Made by a program: the position numbers and the translations under genes
NCBI RefSeq assembly: GCF_003364115.1
Contig: NZ_NXLL01000010.1
Location: 1 to 64,000 of the forward strand
Direction of reading: 5' to 3'
Origin: Helicobacter sp. MIT 00-7814
GTDB taxonomy: Bacteria; Campylobacterota; Campylobacteria; Campylobacterales; Helicobacteraceae
Length of the DNA: 64,000 bases
Part shown: piece after piece, positions 47,505-58,129 of the stretch
Layout: every line of letters begins with the position of its first letter
Numbering within the stretch: the stretch's first letter is position 1
The notes under the pieces: generated by a model
What the model was told of the DNA's origin: nothing
Seen by the model: only the letters and a program-made list of their open reading frames with translations
Databases searched by the model: none

Positions 47505-48740
47505 CTAAAACGCGTAAAAAATCTCTTGAAAGTGCGACTCCTCTAAAGCGTGAGAATCCCGCGCATGTAGTAAAAGCATAAGCAAGATTCTGGCTTTTTG
47601 AGGGTTGAAATTCCATGCGCTTAAAAAATTGCGCTGTGTCGTAACGCCAAAAGGCACCCTCGAGCTTGTCACAATCACCAGCCCGCGCGCGTGCAAAAAC
47701 TCCAAAACCTCTTTTTGTCTCAATTCCTTCTGTGCGCAGAGCGAGGCAAAATCTGGTAAAATCTTTGCTAAAGCCTCTTTTTCTTGCGCGCTTAAGATTC
47801 TGTCATTCAAGCTTCCATTGCCCATTCCAGCGATGACAATGCCCCTTACTCCTTGCGTAAATAAAAAAGCCGCCAATAGCGCGCAGTAGTCATTTTGATG
47901 AGAATAGAGAATCTGCACTTTTGGTAGGGATTTTCCCAAATGCGTGAGGGCAAAACTTTCTCTCAATGCCTGATTTAAGGGCTTTTTTGCGTATGAAAAA
48001 AACACGCGAGAATCTACAATGCGCCCAATCGCCCCACTTTGCTCAAATGCGTTTGTGTCTAAAGTGTGGAATTTCATAAGATTAAATGGCGCAAAGATAG
48101 AATCTCCCAAAGTGATGAAAACGCCTTGTGCTGGCAGAATCTGCGTGCTTTTAGATTCTGTCATATTTTGCGCACTTTTTTGCAAATCCACCAAATGCTT
48201 ACAAAGCAAAAACGCATTATACAAATTCCGCGCACCATCGCTTCCTAGCGCATTGCTAGCGCGCATACTGCCTGTGAGGATGACTGGCTTTTGTGCGTTT
48301 AAAACAAGCTCCAAAAATAACGCGCTCTCTTCCAAAGAATCCGTGCCATGCGTGATGATAACACCTTCTATCGCTTCACCCACCGCCGCCTCACTCACTG
48401 CCTCATCGCCTTGCGTGCCATTTTTTAGCACATTTTCCACAAAGCGCGCGAGTGAAAGCAATGTTTCATCATCTACATTTGCGCTATCAAAACTGCCAAA
48501 CTCAAAAAGCTTTGGCAAATTAGGTGCTTGCGCGTTATTTTGGGGATTTTCAAGCATGTCCTTAAGCGGGCTATCAGAAAAAGGTGGATTCTCAAAAAAA
48601 GGTAAAGTGCTAAAAAGAGCTTGCAATAAAGCCTCGCCATTTAGCACAGCTGGGCTATAGCGCGTGCTTGTGGTTTCTTTGGCAACGCCTGCAATTGTGC
48701 CACCTGTGGTGATAAGCGCGATTTTTGAAAAGTCTAGCAT
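47505..48740 (-). CDS. L-asparaginase (type I/II family), cytoplasmic, with loop insertions
   Basis: The enzyme hydrolyses asparagine (and perhaps glutamine) to the acid and ammonia. The nucleophile Thr15 lies in TTGGTIAG. The second Thr-Asp pair is in ITHGTDSLEES, and GSMRASNALGSDGARN completes the site. There is no signal peptide, unlike periplasmic Helicobacter asparaginase. Length is 411, about 80 more than usual, with extra Asn/Glu/Ala-rich segments at about 55-115. It is divergent from znuA. Confidence 0.88.
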   Translation of the reverse strand: MLDFSKIALITTGGTIAGVAKETTSTRYSPAVLNGEALLQALFSTLPFFENPPFSDSPLKDMLENPQNNAQAPNLPKLFEFGSFDSANVDDETLLSLARFVENVLKNGTQGDEAVSEAAVGEAIEGVIITHGTDSLEESALFLELVLNAQKPVILTGSMRASNALGSDGARNLYNAFLLCKHLVDLQKSAQNMTESKSTQILPAQGVFITLGDSIFAPFNLMKFHTLDTNAFEQSGAIGRIVDSRVFFSYAKKPLNQALRESFALTHLGKSLPKVQILYSHQNDYCALLAAFLFTQGVRGIVIAGMGNGSLNDRILSAQEKEALAKILPDFASLCAQKELRQKEVLEFLHARGLVIVTSSRVPFGVTTQRNFLSAWNFNPQKARILLMLLLHARDSHALEESHFQEIFYAF

Positions 48741-48813
48741 AAAAAATTAATTCCTTAAGAGATTCTCACTTTCAAGCTCAAAAGTGTAGCATAAATTTTT
48801 TGGGATTTTTTGC

Positions 48814-48819
48814 TATACT
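48814..48819 (+). promoter_or_regulatory. Likely -10 box of znuABC
   Basis: TATACT lies 68 bases upstream of the znuA ATG (48887), in T-rich DNA between divergent genes. Zinc uptake operons are often Zur- or Fur-controlled, but no clear operator was found. Confidence 0.4.
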
Positions 48820-48886
48820 TTCACCCATTTTTAGCCTATTTTTGCGACTTTTTTGCTATTTTGCACCACAATTTTTAGGAGAATAT

Positions 48887-49687
48887 ATGCGAGGAATTTT
48901 ATTTTTTTTAAATCTCACCGCGCTTTGCTTTGCGCTAGATTCTGCTAAGCCAATCATTAGTGTAAGTACCCCGCCACAAAGCTATTTTGTCAAAAAAATC
49001 GCAGGGGAAAGCGTGGAAGTAAATGTCCTCATTCCGCCAAACACTGATGAGCACAACTTTGATTTCAAGCCCCAAACGATGATAAATTTGGAAAAAAGCG
49101 CGGTGTATTTTGTTGGGGATTTGGAGTTTGAAAGCCAGCTAGTGCAAAGGCTAGAATCTACAAAAGTAAAAAAAGTGCGTCTAAATGCGCAAGACACGCT
49201 TAAAGGCGACCCGCACACTTGGCTTGATCCGATTTTGGTTAAAGAGCAAGCAAAAGTCATCGCACAAACGCTAAGCGAACTCTACCCGCAAAATCGCGCG
49301 TTTTATGAAAAGAATCTTGCGGTGTTTTTGGGTGAAATTGATATACTAGATTCTCAAATAAGAGCGCTTTTAAGCGGACTAGAAAGCAAGAAATTTATCG
49401 TCTATCACCCTAGCTGGGGGCATTTTGCTAGTCGGTATAATTTAGAGCAAGTCGCTATAGAAGTCGATGGCAAAGAGCCAAAGCCCCGCGAGCTAGCCGC
49501 AATTACCAAAACTGCAAAAAAGGAAAATATACCTATCATTTTCGTGCAGGTGGGATTCCCGCAGGTTGTCGTGCTAAATCTTGTAAAAGAATGGCGAGTG
49601 GAAGCTGTTTCAATTGATTATTTGAGTGCAAATTGGGCTTCTGACTTACTCTACACCGCGCAGATTCTGCATAACGCGCTTAAATAA
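48887..49687 (+). CDS. znuA: Zinc ABC transporter substrate-binding protein ZnuA
   Basis: ZnuA captures zinc in the periplasm. ATG 48887 follows AGGAG and begins a signal peptide (about 1-16, LFFLNLTALCFA); a longer frame from 48800 covers the promoter and is rejected. Metal ligands are His56 (DEHNFDF), His110 (GDPHTWLDP), a His in YHPSWGHF (174 or 179) and Asp244. The His-rich loop of enterobacterial ZnuA is absent. Length is 266. The stop overlaps the znuC ATG by 1 base (TAATG). Confidence 0.92.
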   Translation: MRGILFFLNLTALCFALDSAKPIISVSTPPQSYFVKKIAGESVEVNVLIPPNTDEHNFDFKPQTMINLEKSAVYFVGDLEFESQLVQRLESTKVKKVRLNAQDTLKGDPHTWLDPILVKEQAKVIAQTLSELYPQNRAFYEKNLAVFLGEIDILDSQIRALLSGLESKKFIVYHPSWGHFASRYNLEQVAIEVDGKEPKPRELAAITKTAKKENIPIIFVQVGFPQVVVLNLVKEWRVEAVSIDYLSANWASDLLYTAQILHNALK

Positions 49688-50496
49688 TGCAACTTTTTAA
49701 CATACACAATCTTAGCTTTGCCTATGAGCGCGAATGCGTCTTGCAAAATGTGAATCTGGCGTATGAGAGCAAGGATTTTCTAGCCATCATCGGACCAAAT
49801 GGCGGGGGAAAATCCACGCTTTTAAAGCTCCTTTTGGGGCTTATCCCGCCAAAGTTACAAAGCGGAAAAATAGCGCTAAATTGCAAGATTGCAGAAATTG
49901 GCTATGTGCCTCAAAGCACGCAGGCAAACGCAAACTTCCCACTGCGCGTGCTTGAAGTCGTGCTAATGGGGCGCGTGGGGAAAAAACGCTTTGGATTCTA
50001 TGATAAAGAGGACAAAAAAGCCGCGTTTGAGGCGTTAAAAAGCGTTGGGCTGGAAAATCTAAGCGAGCGCAAAATCAGTGATTTAAGCATGGGGCAAAGA
50101 CAGAGGGTTTTTATCGCGCGCGCACTTTGCAGGGAATGCAAGCTTTTGCTTTTAGATGAGCCCACAGCAAGCCTTGATTTGCAAAATGCATTGCAAATTT
50201 TTGAACTGCTAAAATCCTTGCAAAAAAGGGATATTGGCGTTGTCATCGTGTGCCACGATACAAATTTGGTGCTAAGCTTTGCCGAAAAAATCGCCTATGT
50301 TAATAAAGAGCTTTTCTTGCACCAAAACACGCAAGAAGCGCAAAAACTTGAATTTCTCAAGCATCTAAGTAGCACACATAAGCATTTTTGCGACATAGAA
50401 ATGAGCCTCAATAGCTGTGAATGCACGCATACGCCAAATACGCAAGAAGTGCGAGATTCTCTACCGCCCAAACCTTCAAAAACACCCAAAAAATAA
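49687..50496 (+). CDS. znuC: Zinc ABC transporter ATP-binding protein ZnuC
   Basis: This ATPase powers zinc uptake. Walker A is GPNGGGKS (36-43), the signature LSMGQRQR (about 136-143), and Walker B LLLLDEPTASLD. The C-terminal tail (about 215-269) contains scattered Cys and His (HKHFCDIEMSLNSCECTH) and could bind zinc, which is inference. Length is 269. Confidence 0.92.
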   Translation: MQLFNIHNLSFAYERECVLQNVNLAYESKDFLAIIGPNGGGKSTLLKLLLGLIPPKLQSGKIALNCKIAEIGYVPQSTQANANFPLRVLEVVLMGRVGKKRFGFYDKEDKKAAFEALKSVGLENLSERKISDLSMGQRQRVFIARALCRECKLLLLDEPTASLDLQNALQIFELLKSLQKRDIGVVIVCHDTNLVLSFAEKIAYVNKELFLHQNTQEAQKLEFLKHLSSTHKHFCDIEMSLNSCECTHTPNTQEVRDSLPPKPSKTPKK

Positions 50497-50509
50497 AGGA
50501 ACAAACGCG

Positions 50510-51322
50510 ATGCTTGAAATTTTAGAATTTAGCTTTTTCCAAAATGCCCTACTTTGCGCGGTTTTGACAAGTATTGCATGCGGGATTGTGGGCGCGCTTG
50601 CGATGATAAATAGGCTTGTTTCCTTAGCTGGAGGTATCACACATGGCGCGTTTGGTGGCATTGGTGTGGCGTTTTATTTTGGCTTGCCACTGCTTTTGAG
50701 TGTGAGTGTTTGGACGTTTTTGCTCGCACTTTTTGTGGGCTTTGTCATGCAGCGTTACCCAAATAGGAGTGAAAATATCATCGCTGTGATTTGGGCGTTT
50801 GGCATGGCTTTTGGGCTTATTTTGCTTGATTTGACGCCCGGATATAAGAGCGATATTATGGGCTATTTGTTTGGGAGCATTTTAGCCATTGCGCCTAGTG
50901 ATTTGGTGCTTTTGGGCGTGTGCGATGGCGTGTTTATTGTGCTTATTTTATGCTTTTATCGGCAGTTTGAGGCGCTTAGCTTTGATTATGAATTTACAAA
51001 GCTTCAAGGCGTGAGCGCGCGCGCATTTTATTATCTGCTTATCATTATGATAGCTTTTTGCATCGTGCTTAGTATCCGCGCGGTTGGGCTAATTTTAGTC
51101 ATCGCGCTTTTAAGCATTCCTTGCTTTATCGCTGAAAATTTCACAAAGCGCCTAGGCTCGATGATTTTTTGCTCTATTCTCTTAAGCGCGTTTTTTTGCG
51201 TCTCTGGGCTTTTTGTGAGCTATTTTTACAATCTCACAAGTGGCGCAAGTATTATCATCATCGCTTCAATCGCCTTTGGAATCTGCGTAGCATTGAAAAA
51301 TTTTTATAAACTTAGGGCATAA
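50510..51322 (+). CDS. znuB: Zinc ABC transporter permease ZnuB
   Basis: This is the membrane permease of the zinc importer, of the ABC-3 family, with about eight hydrophobic helices. GGITHGAFGGIGVAF and the late FDYEFTKLQGVSAR are family motifs. ATG 50510 follows AAAGGA (50495-50500). A longer frame from 50417 lies inside znuC and adds no membrane segment. Length is 270. Confidence 0.92.
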   Translation: MLEILEFSFFQNALLCAVLTSIACGIVGALAMINRLVSLAGGITHGAFGGIGVAFYFGLPLLLSVSVWTFLLALFVGFVMQRYPNRSENIIAVIWAFGMAFGLILLDLTPGYKSDIMGYLFGSILAIAPSDLVLLGVCDGVFIVLILCFYRQFEALSFDYEFTKLQGVSARAFYYLLIIMIAFCIVLSIRAVGLILVIALLSIPCFIAENFTKRLGSMIFCSILLSAFFCVSGLFVSYFYNLTSGASIIIIASIAFGICVALKNFYKLRA

Positions 51323-51366
51323 TGGATTTTTAAAATTTCAGATTCTTAAAACTAAGGAGCTTAGCA

Positions 51367-51663
51367 ATGAAAAATCTTTTTTGCATTATCGTAACCTACA
51401 CAAAGCCTATAGAAGAGATAGAGGCGGTGTTGCCACTGCATAGGGAATATTTGGCAAAAGGCTATGAGGCTGGCTTTTTGCTCGCTTCAGGTCCGCAGAA
51501 TCCACGCGTTGGCGGGCTTATCCTAGGACATTTTGAAAACAAGCAAAGTGCGGAAGCTTTCACAAAAAACGATCCTTATGCTCAACATAACCTCGCAAAA
51601 TATGAGATTATCGAGTTTAGCCCCGTGTTGCACGCGGAAATTTTGAAAGATTTCTTAGCTTAA
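51367..51663 (+). CDS. YciI-like protein
   Basis: This 98-residue ferredoxin-like alpha/beta-barrel protein has the YciI His-Asp pair (LPLHREYL with a central His and AFTKNDPYA with an Asp). Family members are often small, dimeric and of unknown activity. AAGGAG precedes the ATG. It follows znuB by 44 bases and may be the last gene of that operon. Confidence 0.85.
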   Translation: MKNLFCIIVTYTKPIEEIEAVLPLHREYLAKGYEAGFLLASGPQNPRVGGLILGHFENKQSAEAFTKNDPYAQHNLAKYEIIEFSPVLHAEILKDFLA

Positions 51664-51679
51664 AAGTTGGAATCTCACA

Positions 51680-52468
51680 ATGAATAAGAAAAATCTTAGT
51701 TTTTTCCTTCTTGTGCTTGTTGGAATGGGACTTGGCATAGGTATTTCAGAGCTTTTAAAATTGCAAAAAACTTCTTTAGATTCATCGCAGCAAAGCATTG
51801 TAGAATCTACGGATTCTAAAAATCCACAAATAGAGAATCCACAAGATTCTCAAAATACAGAGCAAACTAGCACACAAGAAGCGCAAAACAGCACAAACGC
51901 GCAAGATTCTAAAGATTCTATTTATGTGGAGACTGGGGATATTAAGCTTGAAATGTTTAACGAACAGCATAAAATTTTGCAGTTTAAAGATTATCCTGCA
52001 AATATCTATCAGGGCACGCTTTTTGGCGCAGATGAAAGTTGTGTGAATTGCGAAGGTGGTCCGCAAGAGGCGCTTAAAAAGGGCATTATCGAATATGCTG
52101 GAAATTTTGGCGTGTATAAATTGCAAGGAAACATTGGCGAAATCATCCTAGGCGTGGTGGATATGCGAAATGGTGAAAGCCTAGAATTGCCTGTAAGCTA
52201 TAAAGAAGTGAGCGCGCCTTTTAACTTAGAAGTGCTTTCAAGGGCTAATAGTGCGCTTTTGTGGGTGAAGGGCGTGGAGAGCAAAAATGCGGATTTTTAT
52301 ACCATTAGTGCGTATGTGCTTGAAGATGGTGCATTTAAACTCTTACAAAGCTTCAAAATCCCGCTAAATGCGGATTTATTACAGAATCAAGATTTACAAA
52401 TCTTACAAGATAAAGATTCTCTTAATAGCGAGCAAGGCGGAAGTTTGGAAAATACAGAGATTTTTTAA
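51680..52468 (+). CDS. Anchored periplasmic protein with low-complexity linker, unknown function
   Basis: This 262-residue protein has one N-terminal membrane segment (about 7-24). An Asp/Ser/Gln/Asn/Glu-rich linker (about 30-80) contains repeated DSQN/DSKN words. A globular region (about 82-235) has a CVNCEGG pair of cysteines at about 121-124. The C-terminal tail is again Gln/Asp-rich. I do not recognise the fold. It begins 16 bases after the YciI gene and may be part of that transcription unit. Confidence 0.6.
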   Translation: MNKKNLSFFLLVLVGMGLGIGISELLKLQKTSLDSSQQSIVESTDSKNPQIENPQDSQNTEQTSTQEAQNSTNAQDSKDSIYVETGDIKLEMFNEQHKILQFKDYPANIYQGTLFGADESCVNCEGGPQEALKKGIIEYAGNFGVYKLQGNIGEIILGVVDMRNGESLELPVSYKEVSAPFNLEVLSRANSALLWVKGVESKNADFYTISAYVLEDGAFKLLQSFKIPLNADLLQNQDLQILQDKDSLNSEQGGSLENTEIF

Positions 52469-52493
52469 TTTATTCTTAAATCTAATTTAATTT

Positions 52494-52964
52494 TTAAGCC
52501 TTCAGGCGTTGTGAATGCGTGATTGCCACAGCCATCGCATCTGTAATATCAAGGGGCTTGATTTCTCCTTGTATGTTTAAAAGACGCTTTACCATAAAGG
52601 CTACTTGGCTTTTATCAGCTTTACCATGCCCGGTAAGTGCCTTTTTCACCTGCAAAGGCGTGTATTCTGCGAAATTCCCAAAATCTTGCAAAATCTTCAA
52701 ACTCAGCGCCCCACGAAACTGCGCGAGTTTAATCACACTTTGCGGATTATAAGCATAAAACATATCTTCAATCGCCACCTCATCGATTTTGTGGCTTTGT
52801 AGCACGATTTCTAAGCCTTCGATAAGCTCGACAATTTGTTCTTGCAAAATACGCGTTTTAATCTTAATAAACCCCGCTTCAAGGAGCCTAAGAGTGCGAT
52901 TTTCAAAGCGCAAAACTGCATAACCACAATTTCTTGTCCCCGGATCGATACCTAAAATATTCAT
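52494..52964 (-). CDS. ruvC: Holliday junction resolvase RuvC
   Basis: RuvC nicks Holliday junctions with RuvAB. The catalytic acids are Asp7 ([12 protein letters not shown]), Glu ([12 protein letters not shown]) and the C-terminal pair ([12 protein letters not shown]). Length is 156. It is divergent from dnaA across the upstream origin region. A perfect TATAAT on the minus strand (52995-53000) is its probable -10. Confidence 0.95.
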   Translation of the reverse strand: MNILGIDPGTRNCGYAVLRFENRTLRLLEAGFIKIKTRILQEQIVELIEGLEIVLQSHKIDEVAIEDMFYAYNPQSVIKLAQFRGALSLKILQDFGNFAEYTPLQVKKALTGHGKADKSQVAFMVKRLLNIQGEIKPLDITDAMAVAITHSQRLKA

Positions 52965-52994
52965 TTTTAATCCAACTTAAAAGATTTTTCATCT

Positions 52995-53000
52995 ATTATA
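52995..53000 (-). promoter_or_regulatory. -10 box of ruvC
   Basis: A perfect TATAAT on the minus strand lies 31 bases before the ruvC ATG. The complementary TATAAC (52997-53002) could serve dnaA, so the two divergent promoters may overlap, next to DnaA boxes. Confidence 0.45.
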
Positions 53001-53007
53001 ACGCGTT

Positions 53008-53042
53008 TTTTTCACAGGTTATTCACAGCTTTTGGTGAAAAA
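53008..53042. other. oriC1: DnaA box cluster upstream of dnaA (oriC1-like)
   Basis: Three matches to the epsilonproteobacterial DnaA box TTWTTCACN are seen: TTTTTCACA (53008-53016) and TTATTCACA (53019-53027) on the plus strand, 2 bases apart, and TTTTTCACC on the minus strand (53034-53042). Their position between ruvC and dnaA fits the oriC1 subregion of a bipartite origin, and they could also mediate dnaA autoregulation. Confidence 0.65.
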
Positions 53043-53068
53043 TTTCATAAGGATTCTAAGGAGGAAAA

Positions 53069-54394
53069 ATGTATGTTGTTGAGGTTTTAAATCAGCTAAA
53101 AACAGAGATTTCAGAATACGAATTTAAGAGCTATTTTGAACCTTTAAAATATGATGAAAATTCCAATAGAATGGACTTAATCGAGCTTTATGCACCAAAT
53201 ATTTTTATCGCAAGCTGGATAGAGACAAATTATATTGAAAAACTCAAGCTTTGCGCGGAAAAAATCACAGGAATTCAGCCAGAAATTCACATACTTTTAA
53301 AAGAAACCCAACAAAATGTGAAAAGTTTAAAAAACAATAAAACACCACAAAAAATACAATCAAATACTTTGGCAAATTATAACGAAAGTGAGACTTTTGA
53401 AAATTTTGTAATGGGAAGCTCAAATAAAAATGCCTTACTTATTGCCAAAACTATTTGCGAACACCAAGCAAGCTATAATCCTGTGCTGATTTATGGACAA
53501 ACAGGCGTTGGGAAGACGCATTTGCTCAATGCCATTACAAATTTTGTGGTAAAAAATAATAAAGTTGTGATGTATGTGACAGCCGAGCAGTTTTTAAATG
53601 ATTTCAATGTGCGCAAAACGCAGCGTGCGATGGATTTATTCCGCAAAAATTATAGGACTTGTGATTATTTGCTTATCGATGATGTGCAGTTTTTTGGTGG
53701 AAAAGAATATGTGTGTGAGGAGTTTTTTCACACCTTTAATGAACTCAAGCAAAATAATGGACAAATCGTGCTTACAAGTGATCAGCCACCAAGCAAAATC
53801 CGCGGATTAGAAGAGCGCCTACGCACTCGCTTTGAATCTGGTGCTATTGTGCAGATTGAAAATGCTGGGCTTGAAACTAAAATCGAAATTATCAAAACAA
53901 AATGCGAGATGAACTCTGTGAGCCTAGATTCTGAAACAATAAACTACATTGCGACAAAGATTGATAATATCCGCCAAATTGTTGGGATTTTGCATAATAT
54001 CAATCTGCAATCAAATCTCAATCCAAACAGCTCAAAACTTGATATCGCAAAAAGCCTTGTAAAGTCCTACCAAAAAGAAACACAAGAAAATATCACTATC
54101 GATAAGGTTATAAATGTCGTGGCAAAGGAACTTAATATCAAGCCAAGTGAAATCACTTCAAAAGAAAAAAGCCAACGCGTGGCGTATGCAAGGCGCATTG
54201 TTATCTATCTAGCACACACACTTACGCTTAATTCTATGCCTGTGCTTGCAAACAAGCTCAATATGAAAGATCACAGCTCTATAAGCAAAGCACTTAAAAA
54301 TATCAAAGAAAAAATCAAAGTCGATGAGAATCTCAAAAACATCGTTGAAGAAATCAAAAATAAAGTAAAAAATAACAATATTTCCGAAGTTTAA
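53069..54394 (+). CDS. dnaA: Chromosomal replication initiator DnaA
   Basis: DnaA binds DnaA boxes and opens the origin. Domain I (about 1-75) has the helicase/HobA-binding region. A short linker follows. The AAA+ domain has Walker A GQTGVGKT (143-150) and Walker B LLIDDVQF. Domain IV ends with the DNA-binding signature DHSSISKALKNI. Length is 441. AAGGAGG lies before the ATG. DnaA-box clusters flank the gene on both sides. Confidence 0.97.
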   Translation: MYVVEVLNQLKTEISEYEFKSYFEPLKYDENSNRMDLIELYAPNIFIASWIETNYIEKLKLCAEKITGIQPEIHILLKETQQNVKSLKNNKTPQKIQSNTLANYNESETFENFVMGSSNKNALLIAKTICEHQASYNPVLIYGQTGVGKTHLLNAITNFVVKNNKVVMYVTAEQFLNDFNVRKTQRAMDLFRKNYRTCDYLLIDDVQFFGGKEYVCEEFFHTFNELKQNNGQIVLTSDQPPSKIRGLEERLRTRFESGAIVQIENAGLETKIEIIKTKCEMNSVSLDSETINYIATKIDNIRQIVGILHNINLQSNLNPNSSKLDIAKSLVKSYQKETQENITIDKVINVVAKELNIKPSEITSKEKSQRVAYARRIVIYLAHTLTLNSMPVLANKLNMKDHSSISKALKNIKEKIKVDENLKNIVEEIKNKVKNNNISEV

Positions 54395-54418
54395 AGCAAC
54401 TCGCAAATAAAAATGAGC

Positions 54419-54424
54419 TATAAT
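54419..54424 (+). promoter_or_regulatory. Possible -10 box of dnaN
   Basis: A perfect TATAAT lies 25 bases after dnaA. Transcripts would run through the downstream DnaA-box region into dnaN at 54657. Confidence 0.4.
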
Positions 54425-54501
54425 GCCCGCTACATCTTTTTAAAATGTTTAACATTTGAAGAATCTTTAAGCTAGAAAGTTTAAAGTAAGGTTTAAAAAG
54501 A

Positions 54502-54635
54502 AGTGAATAAATGTGAAAAACACTCAAAATTTATGTGAAAATTTTAGAAGCTAAAAATGCCCTAAAATACGAAAAAGAAAGCGAGATTTCACATTTTCAC
54601 TAAGCCTACTACTAACTACTAAAAGATTTTAATAA
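54502..54635. other. oriC2: Downstream DnaA-box cluster with DnaA-trio-like repeat and AT-rich DUE (oriC2-like)
   Basis: The 262-base gap between dnaA and dnaN has minus-strand boxes TTATTCACT (54502-54510) and TTTTTCACA (54512-54520). One-mismatch boxes lie at 54534-54542 (minus) and 54593-54601 (plus). The last is followed after 4 bases by CTACTACTA-A-CTACTA (54606-54621), whose complement is a run of 3'-GAT-5' trios, then the AT-rich AAAAGATTTTAATAATAA. Box, GC bases, trios and AT-rich stretch in this order match the basal origin-unwinding layout. Origin activity is inferred. Confidence 0.65.
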
Positions 54636-54656
54636 TAAGCCACACAAGGAGTTGCA

Positions 54657-55727
54657 ATGAAACTTAGCGTCGAAAAAACTGCATTTGAAAATATCATCTC
54701 AAATTGCCAGAATTTTTTAGAAAAAAGGGATATGTCCCAAATCACTGCACATATTTACTTTGAATGCTTTGCAAATAACACGCTCATCATCAAAGCTACA
54801 GATTATGAAATCGCTCTGCAAGCCCAGATTCAAGCAAAAGTCGAGCAAGAAGGCAAAGCTACAGCCAATGGAAGAGATGTTTTACGCTTTATTCAGAATC
54901 TCAAAGATGGGGAAATCACGCTAGAAGCAAAAGATGACACGCTTCTTATCAAGCAAGGACGCTCAAAGCTTGATTTGCCAATGTATAATGTCGAAGAATT
55001 CCCAAGCCTGCCAGAATATGAAGCAAATCAAAAATTGCATATAGAATCTTTTAAGTTTTTAGATTCTATGGAAAAAATCAATTCTGCTGTAGATACAAAT
55101 AACCCAAAATACGAACTTAACGGCGCATTGATTGATATTAAAGAATATTCTTTCAACTTTGTAGCGACAGACACAAGACGCCTAGCAATCGTAAAACATG
55201 AAAGTCAAGGCATCAATACCCTTGCACTTATCATCTCTAAGCGCTCAATTAGTGAGATTCTAAAACTTGCAAAGAAAGAAACAGAGTTAGAAATTTTTTA
55301 TAACCAAACGCATATTATCACCAAATGCGAGCAATTTACTTTCTTTGGCAAAGTTATCAGCGGAAAATATCCAGATTATGAAAAGATCATTCCAAAAGAG
55401 TTTAAAAACACTATCGAGCTTCCAAAAGATGCTTTCTTAGAAGCTGTGAATGTCGTCAAATCACTTTCTGATAAAATCAAAATTAATCTCCAGCCAAATG
55501 AGATTCTCTTTGAATCTATGAGTGATAAAAATCACAAAGCCTCTACGCAGATGGAGTTCAACACAGGCATTGAAGAATTTATTTTTGGGGTGGATTCTAG
55601 GTATTTGATTGATTTTATTAAACAAACTGATAGCGCGAAATTTACCCTCGCACTCAATGAAACAAATATGCCAATAACGCTTATTGATAATAATTTCAGC
55701 ACCATCATTATGCCAATTATTCTTTAA
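54657..55727 (+). CDS. dnaN: DNA polymerase III beta sliding clamp
   Basis: The sliding clamp tethers polymerase to DNA. The 356 residues show the three clamp subdomains (about 1-120, 125-240, 245-356), with conserved KATDYEIALQ, VATDTRRLAI and the C-terminal MPIIL of the hydrophobic pocket region. AAGGAG precedes the ATG. It lies directly after the putative origin and is followed by gyrB after 71 bases. Confidence 0.96.
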   Translation: MKLSVEKTAFENIISNCQNFLEKRDMSQITAHIYFECFANNTLIIKATDYEIALQAQIQAKVEQEGKATANGRDVLRFIQNLKDGEITLEAKDDTLLIKQGRSKLDLPMYNVEEFPSLPEYEANQKLHIESFKFLDSMEKINSAVDTNNPKYELNGALIDIKEYSFNFVATDTRRLAIVKHESQGINTLALIISKRSISEILKLAKKETELEIFYNQTHIITKCEQFTFFGKVISGKYPDYEKIIPKEFKNTIELPKDAFLEAVNVVKSLSDKIKINLQPNEILFESMSDKNHKASTQMEFNTGIEEFIFGVDSRYLIDFIKQTDSAKFTLALNETNMPITLIDNNFSTIIMPIIL

Positions 55728-55789
55728 ACCCACACTTTGGGGGCAATCCCCTAAATTTGAAAGATTCTAAAGCTTTGAAAACTAACTAA

Positions 55790-58123
<2,334 letters not shown>

Positions 58124-58129
58124 GATTGC

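Noticed and set aside
48019-48660. 213-residue frame opposite the asparaginase gene
   Set aside because: It is antisense to a clear asparaginase with intact catalytic motifs. The product is Ser/Lys/Phe-rich with no recognisable domain and no start signals.
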